Positions 44,718 through 52,635 of a stretch of DNA of 64,000 nt are shown here, one piece after another. The translations under genes and the position numbers were made by a program. Position 1 is the stretch's first letter, and each line of letters opens with the position of its first letter. The notes under the pieces were generated by a model that had not been told where the DNA came from, ran no database searches, and worked only from the letters and a program-made list of their open reading frames with translations. The DNA is from Dehalobacter sp. CP (lineage in GTDB: Bacteria; Bacillota_B; Desulfitobacteriia; Desulfitobacteriales; Syntrophobotulaceae): NCBI GenBank assembly GCA_009910795.1, contig VMEE01000052.1, positions 124,001-188,000 of the forward strand, written 5' to 3'.

Positions 44718-46003
44718 CAGGCGGTCTCCTCCTCAATGAATGATGGTTTGTTATCACGGCAGGAAGCAAGATATTCATCCCGGTAATAGGCCAGGGAGGA
44801 ACGAAGGCTGTTGCCGGCTGCTTGGCCGAGACCGCAGAAGGAAGCTTCCTGAATCGCCCGGGTATAACGCTCCAGCGTGCTAACATCCTGACGCACGGCT
44901 TCTCCGGCGAGCAGCCTGTCAAGGATCAGATTGGCCTGACGCAGACCTTCCCGGCAGGGCGTGCATTTGCCGCAGCTTTCATGCAGAAAGAAGCGCAGAC
45001 GGTTTTGAACGTTTGACAAGATCGAACGGGTGTCGTCCAAAACAAAGATAGCCCCTGATCCGATCGTAATCCCGGTTTTGGCACAGGCCAGATATTCCAG
45101 CGGGGTAAAAAGCATTTCCGGCGGTATCAGAACGCCGGAAGCGCCGCCAATGTTTACCGCTTTTATGGCTTTTCCGGTCTTTGCTCCGCCGCCATATTCG
45201 TTGATAATTTGAGCGAAGGTCATTCCGAATGGTACTTCAAATAAACCACGGTTTTGGACATCACCGGAAAGCGAAATCAACTTGGTTCCGGGACTGTCCG
45301 GTGTACCAAAAGAACGGTACCAGGATGCACTTTTTTCAATGATTTTGGGGATATTGGCAAGCGTTTCAACATTGTTGATCAACGTGGGTTTTTGCCAGAG
45401 ACCGGCTTGGGTCGGGTAAGGGGGTTTCAGACGCGGACGGCCTTTTTTGCCCTCGATGGAGGAAATTAACGCGGTTTCCTCACCGCAAAGATAGCTTCCG
45501 GCACCGGAAAATAGCTTTAAAGACAAGCTGAAACCACTGCCAAGAATATTGTCTCCAAGGAACCCGCGGCGCTCGGCTTCTTCGATGCTTTCGCGCAGGA
45601 TTTTCTGTGCTTCAGGATACTCGTGCCGCACGTAGATATAGCCTTCGGAAGCTCCGGCCATAAACGCCGCGATGGTGATGCCTTCCAACAGTTGGAAAGG
45701 GATATGGGTCATAATGAACCGGTCCTTAAAGGTGCCTGGTTCACCTTCGTCGGCATTGCAAATGATATAACGCAGTTTTTCCGTGTTGGCTCGAAGCATT
45801 TTTATTTTTTCAGCAGTAGGGAAAGCAGCTCCGCCCCTGCCGCGCAGTCCAGCATCCAATATTTCTTTCAGGGAAGTTTCAGGACCCTGGGCCAGGGCTT
45901 TGGCTAACGCGGAATATCCACCGTTTTGACAATGATGGTCCAAGTCGACATGCCTGCCCGGAGAAATATTAAAAATCTGATCGTCATCAAGCATTTTGTT
46001 CAT
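44717..46003 (-). CDS. hydB: NADH-binding flavoprotein subunit (NuoF-like), short form
   Basis: This 428-residue protein corresponds to the FMN/NADH core of NuoF: GLRGRGGAAFPTAEKIKML (NADH), CNADEGEPGTFKDRFIM (FMN), GAGSYLCGEETALISSIEGKKGRPR, and the N3-type cluster ESCGKCTPCREG with a later Cys in ASFCGLG. It lacks the N-terminal thioredoxin-like [2Fe-2S] domain and the C-terminal two-cluster ferredoxin domain found in HydB/HndC of electron-bifurcating hydrogenases (about 600 residues). The same short form is known from the Syntrophomonas wolfei Hyd1 enzyme, which uses NADH without ferredoxin. It overlaps hydC by 17 bases and hydA by one, so all three are coupled. Confidence 0.92.
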   Translation of the reverse strand: MNKMLDDDQIFNISPGRHVDLDHHCQNGGYSALAKALAQGPETSLKEILDAGLRGRGGAAFPTAEKIKMLRANTEKLRYIICNADEGEPGTFKDRFIMTHIPFQLLEGITIAAFMAGASEGYIYVRHEYPEAQKILRESIEEAERRGFLGDNILGSGFSLSLKLFSGAGSYLCGEETALISSIEGKKGRPRLKPPYPTQAGLWQKPTLINNVETLANIPKIIEKSASWYRSFGTPDSPGTKLISLSGDVQNRGLFEVPFGMTFAQIINEYGGGAKTGKAIKAVNIGGASGVLIPPEMLFTPLEYLACAKTGITIGSGAIFVLDDTRSILSNVQNRLRFFLHESCGKCTPCREGLRQANLILDRLLAGEAVRQDVSTLERYTRAIQEASFCGLGQAAGNSLRSSLAYYRDEYLASCRDNKPSFIEEETA

Positions 46004-46466
46004 CTTGATATTCCTTTCTTAAATTATGGATAATGGTGACCGCAGCTTCCGGAGTCAGGTCACCATAGACCGCATCATCAATTTTGATGGCCGGAGACAT
46101 ATAGCAGGCACCAAGGCAATTGACGCTTTCCAGAGAAAAAAGCCCGTCTGCTGTTGTTTGTCCGATCTTAATACCGAGTTCCTGTTTAATTGCAGCAAGG
46201 ATGGAAGCTTTGTTGGCATTTTCACAGGGCGCGTTCGTACATATCCGGATAATGTGTATGCCCCGTGGTTTCAGGGAGATCTCACTATAGAAAGATGCCG
46301 TAGAATAAACTCTGCTTCGGGAGATATTCATTTCCCGGGAAATTTCATTTACGGCTTCTTCACTCAGATGATTCTGGGGGTCGGCATCCTGAACGGCTAA
46401 AATTACTTGAAGCAACAAGGCTTCTTTTTTTCCAAACCGGTTGACAACTTCTTTGATTGCCGTCAT
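45987..46466 (-). CDS. hydC: NuoE-like [2Fe-2S] subunit
   Basis: The 159-residue thioredoxin-like subunit has an N-terminal helical bundle (LSEEAVNEISREMNISRSRVYSTASFYSEIS) and the [2Fe-2S] ligands CTNAPCENAN and then SVNCLGACYMSP. It docks on HydB and carries electrons between the flavin and HydA. ATG 46466 has AAAGGCAG upstream. It is the first gene of hydC-hydB-hydA, about 170 bases downstream of a Rex operator. Confidence 0.92.
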   Translation of the reverse strand: MTAIKEVVNRFGKKEALLLQVILAVQDADPQNHLSEEAVNEISREMNISRSRVYSTASFYSEISLKPRGIHIIRICTNAPCENANKASILAAIKQELGIKIGQTTADGLFSLESVNCLGACYMSPAIKIDDAVYGDLTPEAAVTIIHNLRKEYQDEQNA

Positions 46467-46638
46467 TTGATCACACTGCCTTTCTGTAACCTTTCTGCAG
46501 GAAAGTTTACCTGTGCTTGCTTCAGTGTAATATGGGGCAAAATGTAAATCAAGAATAGTTATTTATTTGACAAAATAACAGAATAACGATGCAAAATAAT
46601 AGACATTGCTAGCAAAGTTATTAATATATTTAACAATG

Positions 46639-46656
46639 CTGTTAATTATTTAACAA
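46639..46656. promoter_or_regulatory. Rex operator upstream of hydCBA
   Basis: The 18-mer CTGTTAATTATTTAACAA matches the clostridial Rex consensus TTGTTAANNNNTTAACAA at all fixed positions but the first. It overlaps a second inverted repeat (TTAACA, 4 bases, TGTTAA) on its left. It lies between the rex terminator and hydC, so Rex would repress the hydrogenase when NADH/NAD+ is low. Confidence 0.8.
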
Positions 46657-46665
46657 TAAATAAGA

Positions 46666-46696
46666 AATCTCCCGGTTCAGTTTTAACAGGGAGATT
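46666..46696 (-). terminator. Probable terminator of rex
   Basis: AATCTCCC pairs with GGGAGATT around a 15-base loop, followed on the minus strand by TTCTTATTTATT. It lies about 110 bases after the rex stop. The T tract is interrupted, so it is of moderate strength. Confidence 0.55.
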
Positions 46697-46803
46697 AGCA
46701 GGGCTATTTGTTATTTTTCTTGAATTGATTATTCTATTTTTATATGCCTATTTGTTCGCCTAATTGTTGATTGCTTTATGATCTATTCAACAATAATTGC
46801 TGT

Positions 46804-47463
46804 TTATGGTTTTTCTTTCAGCGACTCTTCCCTCAGCGACCTTTCCTGAAGGTTGTATCCGAGCACCATCAGACAGTCAATCATATGGGTATTTTCCACA
46901 ATGATATCTTCCGGCATCATCAGTTCGACCGGAGAGAAATTCCATAAAGCTTTAACGCCTAAATCAGCAACCAACCTGGCGACCTCACCGGCACAATTTT
47001 CCGGCACGGTCAAAACCGCAATATCCACAGGGTTTTTGCTCAAAAAATCTGACAGGTTATCCACGGGCTGGACCTCAACGTTTCTGATTTTTTCGCCGAT
47101 CAGTTCAGGCTTGACATCAAAGATCCCGGCAAGTTTAAACCCGCTTTTTTCAAAATTCGCGTGTTTGGCCAAAGCATGGCCCAAACTTCCGGCCCCTATA
47201 ATGATCATGGTATGAGAATGCTGCAGTCCAAGCAGTTTGTGTATTTCCTGATGCAGAAAACCGACATCATAACCATATCCCTGTAAGCCGTTGCCGCCAA
47301 AACAGAAAAAGTCCTGTCTTACCTGAGAAGAGGTCAGACCCATTCGGTTGCCCAAATCTTTAGAGGAAATCCTGCTGATTCCCAATTGCAGCAGTGTTGA
47401 AAGATACCGGTAATATCTGGGCAAACGTTTTACAACCTGACTGGATAGTTTCTTTTCGTCCAT
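46804..47463 (-). CDS. rex: Redox-sensing transcriptional repressor Rex
   Basis: ATG 47463 (GAGGTG upstream) gives 219 residues, the usual length; the longer frame has no site. The N-terminal winged helix (VVKRLPRYYRYLSTLLQLGISRISSKDLGNRMGLTSSQVRQDFFCFG) is followed by a Rossmann domain that binds NAD(H) (MIIIGAGSLGHALAKHANFEKSGFKLAGIFDV) and the C-terminal swapped helix. Rex leaves DNA when NADH rises. It sits directly before the NADH-linked hydrogenase, with a good Rex operator between, so local control is very likely. Confidence 0.95.
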   Translation of the reverse strand: MDEKKLSSQVVKRLPRYYRYLSTLLQLGISRISSKDLGNRMGLTSSQVRQDFFCFGGNGLQGYGYDVGFLHQEIHKLLGLQHSHTMIIIGAGSLGHALAKHANFEKSGFKLAGIFDVKPELIGEKIRNVEVQPVDNLSDFLSKNPVDIAVLTVPENCAGEVARLVADLGVKALWNFSPVELMMPEDIIVENTHMIDCLMVLGYNLQERSLREESLKEKP

Positions 47464-47765
47464 CGACAGTTTCACCTCAAAATTGAATAATACGCAGTAT
47501 AGTATATCATAATTTCGAAGTCCGGGGATGGGAATCGGTAATTTTTTAGTCTGAGAATTGCTGGATAATCTGTCTATTCCAGCTAATTTGTAAATCTGGA
47601 GGCAATAGATGAACAACAAATTCCTGTTTTGAAAATTTTATGACTCAATTTTTAAAAAATGATATCATTGCTTAACAAAACGAAAAAATGCTTGGTGATA
47701 ACATGATGGGCATTTCTCAAGGCTTGCAGGGTTATTAACGCTGTTAAACGAAGTAAATTTGAAAC
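47464..47765. other. Intergenic region upstream of the Moco operon
   Basis: About 300 bp holding the rex promoter region (TATACT at minus-strand -10 distance near 47500-47506) and the likely activator region for the sigma-54 promoter at 47766. An inverted AAATGC / GCATTT pair lies at about 47683-47715, a possible enhancer site. No coding region is supported. Confidence 0.4.
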
Positions 47766-47781
47766 TGGCACTTATTTTGCA
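47766..47781 (+). promoter_or_regulatory. Sigma-54 (-24/-12) promoter of the molybdenum cofactor operon
   Basis: TGGCACTTATTTTGCA matches the sigma-54 consensus (TGGCAC, 5 bases, TTGCA; GG-N10-GC). The predicted start near 47793 gives a leader of about 370 bases to moeA, containing a hairpin, a structured element and a terminator. This would make Moco synthesis depend on RpoN and an unknown activator. Confidence 0.75.
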
Positions 47782-47868
47782 TTGATTATTGAATAAGGAA
47801 CGAGTAAGATAAGTATAATCTTATCTTACCATGCCATTACCCTTGGGTGTGTTCCTTCCCTTTATATA

Positions 47869-47898
47869 ACCCTACTAGGAGTGTTCACCTAGTAGGGT
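47869..47898 (+). repeat. Perfect 11-bp hairpin in the moeA leader
   Basis: ACCCTACTAGG and CCTAGTAGGGT flank an 8-base loop. CCCCC and not a U run follows, so it is not a terminator. It may stabilise the leader or bind a protein. Confidence 0.6.
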
Positions 47899-47964
47899 AC
47901 CCCCTTCAATTGCTGAAGCGAATATAAGCAAAGGAGTCGGCGGATCACGACATTAGAATATTTT

Positions 47965-48100
47965 TCTCCGAGCCTTGGATCCTAAAGTTGCAATGCGGCT
48001 ATGGATGCAAGGTCTGGACAAAGTCCACGGAGTAGTAGAAGAAATTCTATTACTTGCTGTATTGCGAAGGAGATGTGAAAAGAATTGGTTTGTTTGCCGA
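47965..48100 (+). ncRNA. Probable Moco riboswitch (structured leader of moeA)
   Basis: A multi-helix fold can be drawn: CTCCG (47976-47980) pairs with CGGAG (48028-48032), enclosing TTGCA/TGCAA and TGGAC-AAA-GTCCA hairpins; immediately after comes a perfect 8-bp hairpin TAGTAGAA-GAAA-TTCTATTA with a GNRA tetraloop (48033-48052); TCTCC and GGAGA can close the outside. It precedes seven molybdenum cofactor genes and is followed by a terminator hairpin, the layout of a Moco (or tungsten cofactor) riboswitch. I cannot confirm the Rfam consensus from memory, so the ligand is inferred from context. Confidence 0.6.
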
Positions 48101-48115
48101 GCCAAAAATCTTTAT

Positions 48116-48139
48116 CCTGCATGTCCGTGCAGGATTTTT
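48116..48139 (+). terminator. Intrinsic terminator (expression platform) before moeA
   Basis: CCTGCA and TGCAGG around a 6-base loop, followed by ATTTTT, 23 bases before the moeA ATG. Its position inside the leader suggests control of readthrough by the structured element upstream. Confidence 0.75.
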
Positions 48140-48161
48140 GTGATTAATAAGGAGGATATGC

Positions 48162-49379
48162 ATGCAAAAAAATATTTCGTTGGAAGAAGCCCAAAGTTTG
48201 ATATTTGATTATTGTCCTTTGACCGAAATGGAGAATAATCATTTAGCGGATACCCTTGGTAGAGTGCTGGCAGAGGATATTGTTGCCAGGGAAAACATTC
48301 CGCCGTTTTCGCGTTCACCTTATGACGGTTTTGTTTTCAGGGCCGAAGATACTGCGGGAGCCAGCGAAGCTAATCCGGTCACCTTTGAGGTGATTGAAGA
48401 AGTGCCGGCAGGTTATACGGCCCAAAACGCTGTCAGCAAGGGTCAGGCAATTAAAATTTTGACAGGAGCTCCGATCCCTGAAGGCGCGGATGCAGTTGTC
48501 AAATTTGAAGAGGTAGAAGTTCAGGGTAGCAAGATATCTGTTTCAAAGGCCTTCATGCACGGTGAAGATATCGTGCCTGCGGGTGAAGATATTGCCGTAG
48601 GTGATCTGATTGCGGCTGAGGGAACCGTTGTTACGGCACCGCTGATGGGGCTGATGGCCTCCCTCGGTGTTGCGGAAGTACTGGTTTATAAACGTCCAAA
48701 AATTGCGATTATCTCTACCGGAGACGAACTGCGTGATGTAACGGAGCCTCTGGCTCCCGGTAAGATCCGAAACAGCAACAGCTATACACTCCAAGGCTAT
48801 CTCCGTTCACTTGGTGCAGAGACTGTCGTGATGGGGATCTGCAAAGACAAGAAAGAAGATGTTGCAGCTCTGGTTGAAGAGGCTTGGAAGCACGCCGACT
48901 TGGTACTGACGACCGGAGGCGTATCGGTGGGAGACTATGACGTGATCCGGCATGCAGCCGATTATCTTGGCGCCGAAACACTTTTCTGGAAAATTGAGAT
49001 TAAACCGGGCTCACCGTGTCTAGCCGCAGTGAAGGACGGGAAGATGCTGATCGGCTTGTCAGGCAATCCGGCCGCAGCAATGGTAACTTTTCAGCTGATG
49101 GCTGTCCCCTACATTAAAAAAATGACTGGCAGAAGGGATTATTGTTATCGAAAGATTGAAGTGACCCTGAAGAAGGATTTCCGAAAATCAAGTCCTCGCC
49201 GAAGATTTTTACGCGGCAGAATGCTTTACGAGAATGGTATGGTCATCATGGAATCGACCGGAGAACAAGGCAATGGCGTACTGCGCTCCATGCTCGGCTG
49301 CGATATCCTGGCGGAAATTCCGGAAAAGAGCGGCCCAGTCAAAGCCGGTGAAAAATTAACCGCTTATATCATTGAATAG
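48162..49379 (+). CDS. moeA: Molybdopterin molybdenumtransferase
   Basis: The 405-residue enzyme inserts molybdate (or tungstate) into adenylated molybdopterin. It has domain order as in MoeA: N-terminal segment with NIPPFSRSPYDGFVFRAEDTAGA, GQAIKILTGAPIPEGADAVVKFEEV, the MogA-like domain (IAIISTGDEL, GKIRNSNSYTLQGYLRSLGAE, LVLTTGGVSVGDYDVI, IKPGSPCLAA, LIGLSGNPAAAMVTFQL), and a C-terminal beta-barrel. GGAGG precedes the ATG. First gene of the moeA, molybdopterin-binding, moaA, moaC, moaB, mobB, MOSC series. Confidence 0.95.
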   Translation: MQKNISLEEAQSLIFDYCPLTEMENNHLADTLGRVLAEDIVARENIPPFSRSPYDGFVFRAEDTAGASEANPVTFEVIEEVPAGYTAQNAVSKGQAIKILTGAPIPEGADAVVKFEEVEVQGSKISVSKAFMHGEDIVPAGEDIAVGDLIAAEGTVVTAPLMGLMASLGVAEVLVYKRPKIAIISTGDELRDVTEPLAPGKIRNSNSYTLQGYLRSLGAETVVMGICKDKKEDVAALVEEAWKHADLVLTTGGVSVGDYDVIRHAADYLGAETLFWKIEIKPGSPCLAAVKDGKMLIGLSGNPAAAMVTFQLMAVPYIKKMTGRRDYCYRKIEVTLKKDFRKSSPRRRFLRGRMLYENGMVIMESTGEQGNGVLRSMLGCDILAEIPEKSGPVKAGEKLTAYIIE

Positions 49380-49468
49380 AAGCAAAATGAAAAAGTTGGA
49401 ATTCAATAAGAATGGGAATCAAATAAGAAGCTGTTATACGATTTTATGGTCTAAGGAGATGAATAAAA

Positions 49469-50488
49469 GTGAAAAAAATAGCAGTCCAGGATGCAGTCGG
49501 CATGACCCTTTGCCACGATATAACGAAAGTGATTCCTGGGGAATTTAAAGGCCCCGCTTTTAAAAGAAATCATGTGATCAAGCAGGAAGATATCGAGGAA
49601 CTGTTGAGTCTTGGTAAAGAGCACATCTACGTCTGGGAAGAAAATGCCGATGAAATCCATGAAGACGATGCGGCGATCAGAATGGCACAAGCTGTCATGG
49701 GTCAGAACATCAGTTTTTTGGAACCTCAGGAAGGTAAAACTACGTTGATTTCGACTCAAAAAGGTTTGCTGAGGATCAAAAGCTCATTGCTGCACGAAAT
49801 CAATTCGATCGAACATGTTACGATACCGTCCCTACCGAATAATTTCAAGGTTGAAGTTAATCAGAAAGTTGCAGCAACCAGGATTATACCGCTTGTTACC
49901 AAAGAAGAAAATATTCGCAAAGTAGAAGAATTATGCACCCTTTATGGTCCGGTATTTCATGTTGAGCCGTATATAAAGCTCAGGGTTGGGATTGTAATTA
50001 CCGGAAGTGAAGTGTATAAGGGAAGGATCAAAGATAAATTTGGGCCTGTGATCAGGAAAAAACTTGAGTATTTTGGCGCGGAAATCATCGGTCAGGAATA
50101 TTGCCCTGATGAATTGGAATTGATTCAAGCGAAGATCACAGGTTATATGAAGCAAAAAGCCGACATGATTATTATGACCGGGGGGATGTCCGTAGATCCC
50201 GATGATCTTACTCCTGGGGCGATCAGGAGTACCGGTGCAGATGTTGTAACATATGGTGTTCCTGTTCAGCCCGGCAATATGTTTATGCTGGCTTATTTGA
50301 ATGGGATACCTATCTTAGGCGTACCTGGAGCGGCCGCCTATTACAAGACCACTGTCCTGGATGCGGTACTCCCGAAGATCTTTGCTGGAGAGACACTGAA
50401 CAAAAATGATTTTATCCGCATGGGGGAAGGCGGCTTATGTTTGAACTGCCAGATGTGTCAATATCCAAGCTGCTATTTCTGCAGATAA
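49469..50488 (+). CDS. Molybdopterin-binding protein with C-terminal cysteine cluster
   Basis: Starts at GTG 49469 (AAGGAG upstream). This 339-residue protein has a MoCF-biosynthesis domain in its second half (LRVGIVITGSEVYKGRIKDKFGPVIRKKLEYFGAEIIGQE, MIIMTGGMSVDPDDLTPGAIR, GVPVQPGNMFMLAYLNGIPILGVPGAAAYYKTTVLDAVLP), as in MoeA/MogA, and a SAF-like N-terminal half (VQDAVGMTLCHDITKVIPGEFKGPAFKRNHVI). It ends with CLNCQMCQYPSCYFC, a compact five-cysteine group not part of MoeA that could bind zinc or iron-sulfur. It probably binds molybdopterin or assists the insertion or trafficking of the cofactor; the exact role is unknown. Confidence 0.85.
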   Translation: MKKIAVQDAVGMTLCHDITKVIPGEFKGPAFKRNHVIKQEDIEELLSLGKEHIYVWEENADEIHEDDAAIRMAQAVMGQNISFLEPQEGKTTLISTQKGLLRIKSSLLHEINSIEHVTIPSLPNNFKVEVNQKVAATRIIPLVTKEENIRKVEELCTLYGPVFHVEPYIKLRVGIVITGSEVYKGRIKDKFGPVIRKKLEYFGAEIIGQEYCPDELELIQAKITGYMKQKADMIIMTGGMSVDPDDLTPGAIRSTGADVVTYGVPVQPGNMFMLAYLNGIPILGVPGAAAYYKTTVLDAVLPKIFAGETLNKNDFIRMGEGGLCLNCQMCQYPSCYFCR

Positions 50489-50539
50489 AAATTTTCATTC
50501 AGTGTACGGGTATACGAGTGTAAGTGGGGAGTTGGGATA

Positions 50540-51502
50540 ATGATCGATGCATATGGCAGGGATATCAATTATTTAAGAATATCTGTAACGGATTTATGCA
50601 ATTTAAAATGTACGTACTGTATGCCGGAAAAAGGTATTGAGAAAAAAGAACGCTGCGATATCTTAAGCCTGGAAACTATGGAGAAAATTGCTGAGACAGC
50701 CGTTAAACTCGGGATCACCAAGATCAGGCTCACTGGCGGAGAGCCATTGGTAAGGAGAGGGATCATGGATCTGGTCCAAAATATTGCCTTGCTGAAAAAC
50801 AAAGGACTCAAGGAACTGGGACTCACGACCAACGGGCTGCTTCTGGAAAAATATGCGGATGACCTGAAAAAAGCTGGGCTGACGCGGGTAAATATTAGTA
50901 TTGACAGCATGGATCCGGCAAAATATAAGGAAATTACCCGCTCCGGTAATGTCCAGGATGTTCTGGAAGGGATCAGGGCGGCAAAAGAAGCAAAACTATT
51001 CCCATTAAAGATCAATGTCGTTCTTATTGGCGGATTCAACGACAATGAAATCGAAGATTTTGTCGCGATGACGATGGATGATGATATCGAAGTTCGTTTT
51101 ATTGAGCTTATGCCGATTGGGGAAGCTGGAGCATGGGGCCGGGAGCATTTCTTGTCCAACGAAGAAATACTAAAAAGAGTACCGACGTTGATCCCGATGC
51201 CATTTAAAGGACATGGCAGCGTAGCACGTCTCTACAAACTTCCGAATAGCAAAGGCAAGGTTGGTCTGATCAGCTCGTTAAGCAGTCATTTCTGTAATTA
51301 CTGTAACCGGATCAGGATTACGCCCGACGGCAAACTGAAACCATGTCTTCATTCCAATATCGAGATCGATATCCGAAATTACGGTGAAAACGGACTTGAG
51401 AAGTTTCTGATGGATGGAATCATGGCAAAACCCACCCGGCATTGTATCCAGAACAGTGACTTTGAGCCGGTAATAAGAAATATGCATGAAATAGGCGGGT
51501 GA
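50540..51502 (+). CDS. moaA: GTP 3',8-cyclase (radical SAM)
   Basis: MoaA carries out the first step of molybdopterin synthesis, turning GTP into 3',8-cyclo-7,8-dihydroGTP. It has the N-terminal cluster RISVTDLCNLKCTYCMP (CxxxCxxC), LTGGEPLVRRG, and the C-terminal cluster FCNYCNRIRITPDGKLKPCL that binds GTP. The length of 320 residues is normal. One oddity is the C-terminus, which ends HEIGG and lacks some of the arginines of the usual double-glycine tail region while keeping GG. GGGGAG is upstream of the ATG. moaC follows with the stop and start 8 bases apart. Confidence 0.96.
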   Translation: MIDAYGRDINYLRISVTDLCNLKCTYCMPEKGIEKKERCDILSLETMEKIAETAVKLGITKIRLTGGEPLVRRGIMDLVQNIALLKNKGLKELGLTTNGLLLEKYADDLKKAGLTRVNISIDSMDPAKYKEITRSGNVQDVLEGIRAAKEAKLFPLKINVVLIGGFNDNEIEDFVAMTMDDDIEVRFIELMPIGEAGAWGREHFLSNEEILKRVPTLIPMPFKGHGSVARLYKLPNSKGKVGLISSLSSHFCNYCNRIRITPDGKLKPCLHSNIEIDIRNYGENGLEKFLMDGIMAKPTRHCIQNSDFEPVIRNMHEIGG

Positions 51503-51510
51503 AAAATAAC

Positions 51511-51999
51511 ATGAATGAACTGACACATTTCAATGAAGAGGGACGGGCCAGAATGGTTGACGTAAGCAGGAAGGCTGAAACCACTCGCGTGGCGGTAGCA
51601 CGCGGCGAGATCCGGATGAAGCCTGAAACCCTGACGCTAGTCAAGGAGGGACTCATGGCTAAAGGGGATGTGCTGGCGGTGTCACAGGTTGCAGGTATCA
51701 TGGGTGCCAAAAAAACTTCTGATATTATTCCGATGTGCCACCCGCTGCTGTTGTCGGGAATAGATGTTTCTTTTAAAATCAACGACCAGGAAAGCAAGAT
51801 TGAAATTCAGGTAACAGTTAATAACTCCGGCCAGACCGGCGTCGAAATGGAAGCACTTACGGGAGTTTCTGTCGCAGCGCTTACCATCTATGACATGTGC
51901 AAGGCCGCAGAAAAGGATATGGCGATCGGGGATATCTGTCTGGTCAGCAAGTCCGGCGGCAAAAGCGGCAATTATATCCGAGCGGATAAAACAAAATAA
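51511..51999 (+). CDS. moaC: Cyclic pyranopterin monophosphate synthase
   Basis: MoaC converts the MoaA product to cyclic pyranopterin monophosphate. Sequence signatures are LTHFNEEGRARMVDVSRKAETTRVAVARGEI, IMGAKKTSDIIPMCHPLLLSGIDVSF, and TGVEMEALTGVSVAALTIYDMCKAAEKDM with the catalytic KS...GGKSG ending (CLVSKSGGKSGNYIR). ATG 51511 has GGCGGGTG about 8 bases upstream; a GTG at 51499 is an alternative. Next to moaA in one operon. Confidence 0.96.
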   Translation: MNELTHFNEEGRARMVDVSRKAETTRVAVARGEIRMKPETLTLVKEGLMAKGDVLAVSQVAGIMGAKKTSDIIPMCHPLLLSGIDVSFKINDQESKIEIQVTVNNSGQTGVEMEALTGVSVAALTIYDMCKAAEKDMAIGDICLVSKSGGKSGNYIRADKTK

Positions 52000-52114
52000 A
52001 ACAAAATATTTAAGAGATTTAATAAATAACAAATTATGAACAAGAAATGAACAAGATATCCAGAACAAAAATGACAGATGTACTATTCAAAAAACTTTAA
52101 AGAGGTGAAAGACG

Positions 52115-52609
52115 ATGATCACTGTAGGTGTTATCACAGCCAGTGACAAAGGATCCAGAGGAGAACGCGAGGACTTAAGCGGGCAGGTCATTAAAAATAT
52201 GGTTGAAGAGATCGGCTGGGAAGTTAGGATTATGGAAATTGTTCCGGATGAACAGAAGATCATTGAAGCCAAGCTGATTGAATATGCCGACGAATGCAAA
52301 GTTGATGTGATATTCACGACCGGAGGAACCGGGTTTTCACCGAGGGATGTGACCCCGGAAGCTACGCTGGCTGTCGTCGAAAGGCTCACTCCGGGAATTC
52401 CCGAGGCGATGAGACTGGAGAGCCTGAAGGTCACGCCCAGAGCGATGCTTTCCAGAGCGGCCGCCGGGATCAGAGGCAAAACCGTGATTATCAATTTACC
52501 GGGAAGCCCTAAAGGTGTTAAAGAATGTCTGACTGTTGCTCTGCAGTCGTTGGAGCACGGTATAGAAATTCTAAAAGGGACTGCCGAAGAGTGTGCGCAG
52601 CCAATTTAA
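52115..52609 (+). CDS. moaB: MogA/MoaB family molybdopterin adenylyltransferase
   Basis: The 164-residue protein adenylates molybdopterin before metal insertion. It has VGVITASDKGSRGEREDLSGQVIKNMVEE, DVIFTTGGTGFSPRDVTPEATLAVVER, and LPGSPKGVKECLTVALQSLEHGIEILKG, all typical of the MogA/MoaB fold. GAGGTGAAAG precedes the ATG. Whether it is called mogA or moaB is a naming matter; the separate protein at 49469 has the same fold in a larger architecture. No moaE or moaD is in this cluster, so the sulfur-insertion step must be encoded elsewhere. Confidence 0.93.
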   Translation: MITVGVITASDKGSRGEREDLSGQVIKNMVEEIGWEVRIMEIVPDEQKIIEAKLIEYADECKVDVIFTTGGTGFSPRDVTPEATLAVVERLTPGIPEAMRLESLKVTPRAMLSRAAAGIRGKTVIINLPGSPKGVKECLTVALQSLEHGIEILKGTAEECAQPI

Positions 52610-52635
52610 CAAACAACAGACAGGGGGAGAGCACT

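Noticed and set aside
47975..48208. Open frame of 77 codons upstream of moeA
   Set aside because: It covers the structured leader and terminator, runs into moeA out of frame, and has no binding site. The RNA structure explains the region better.
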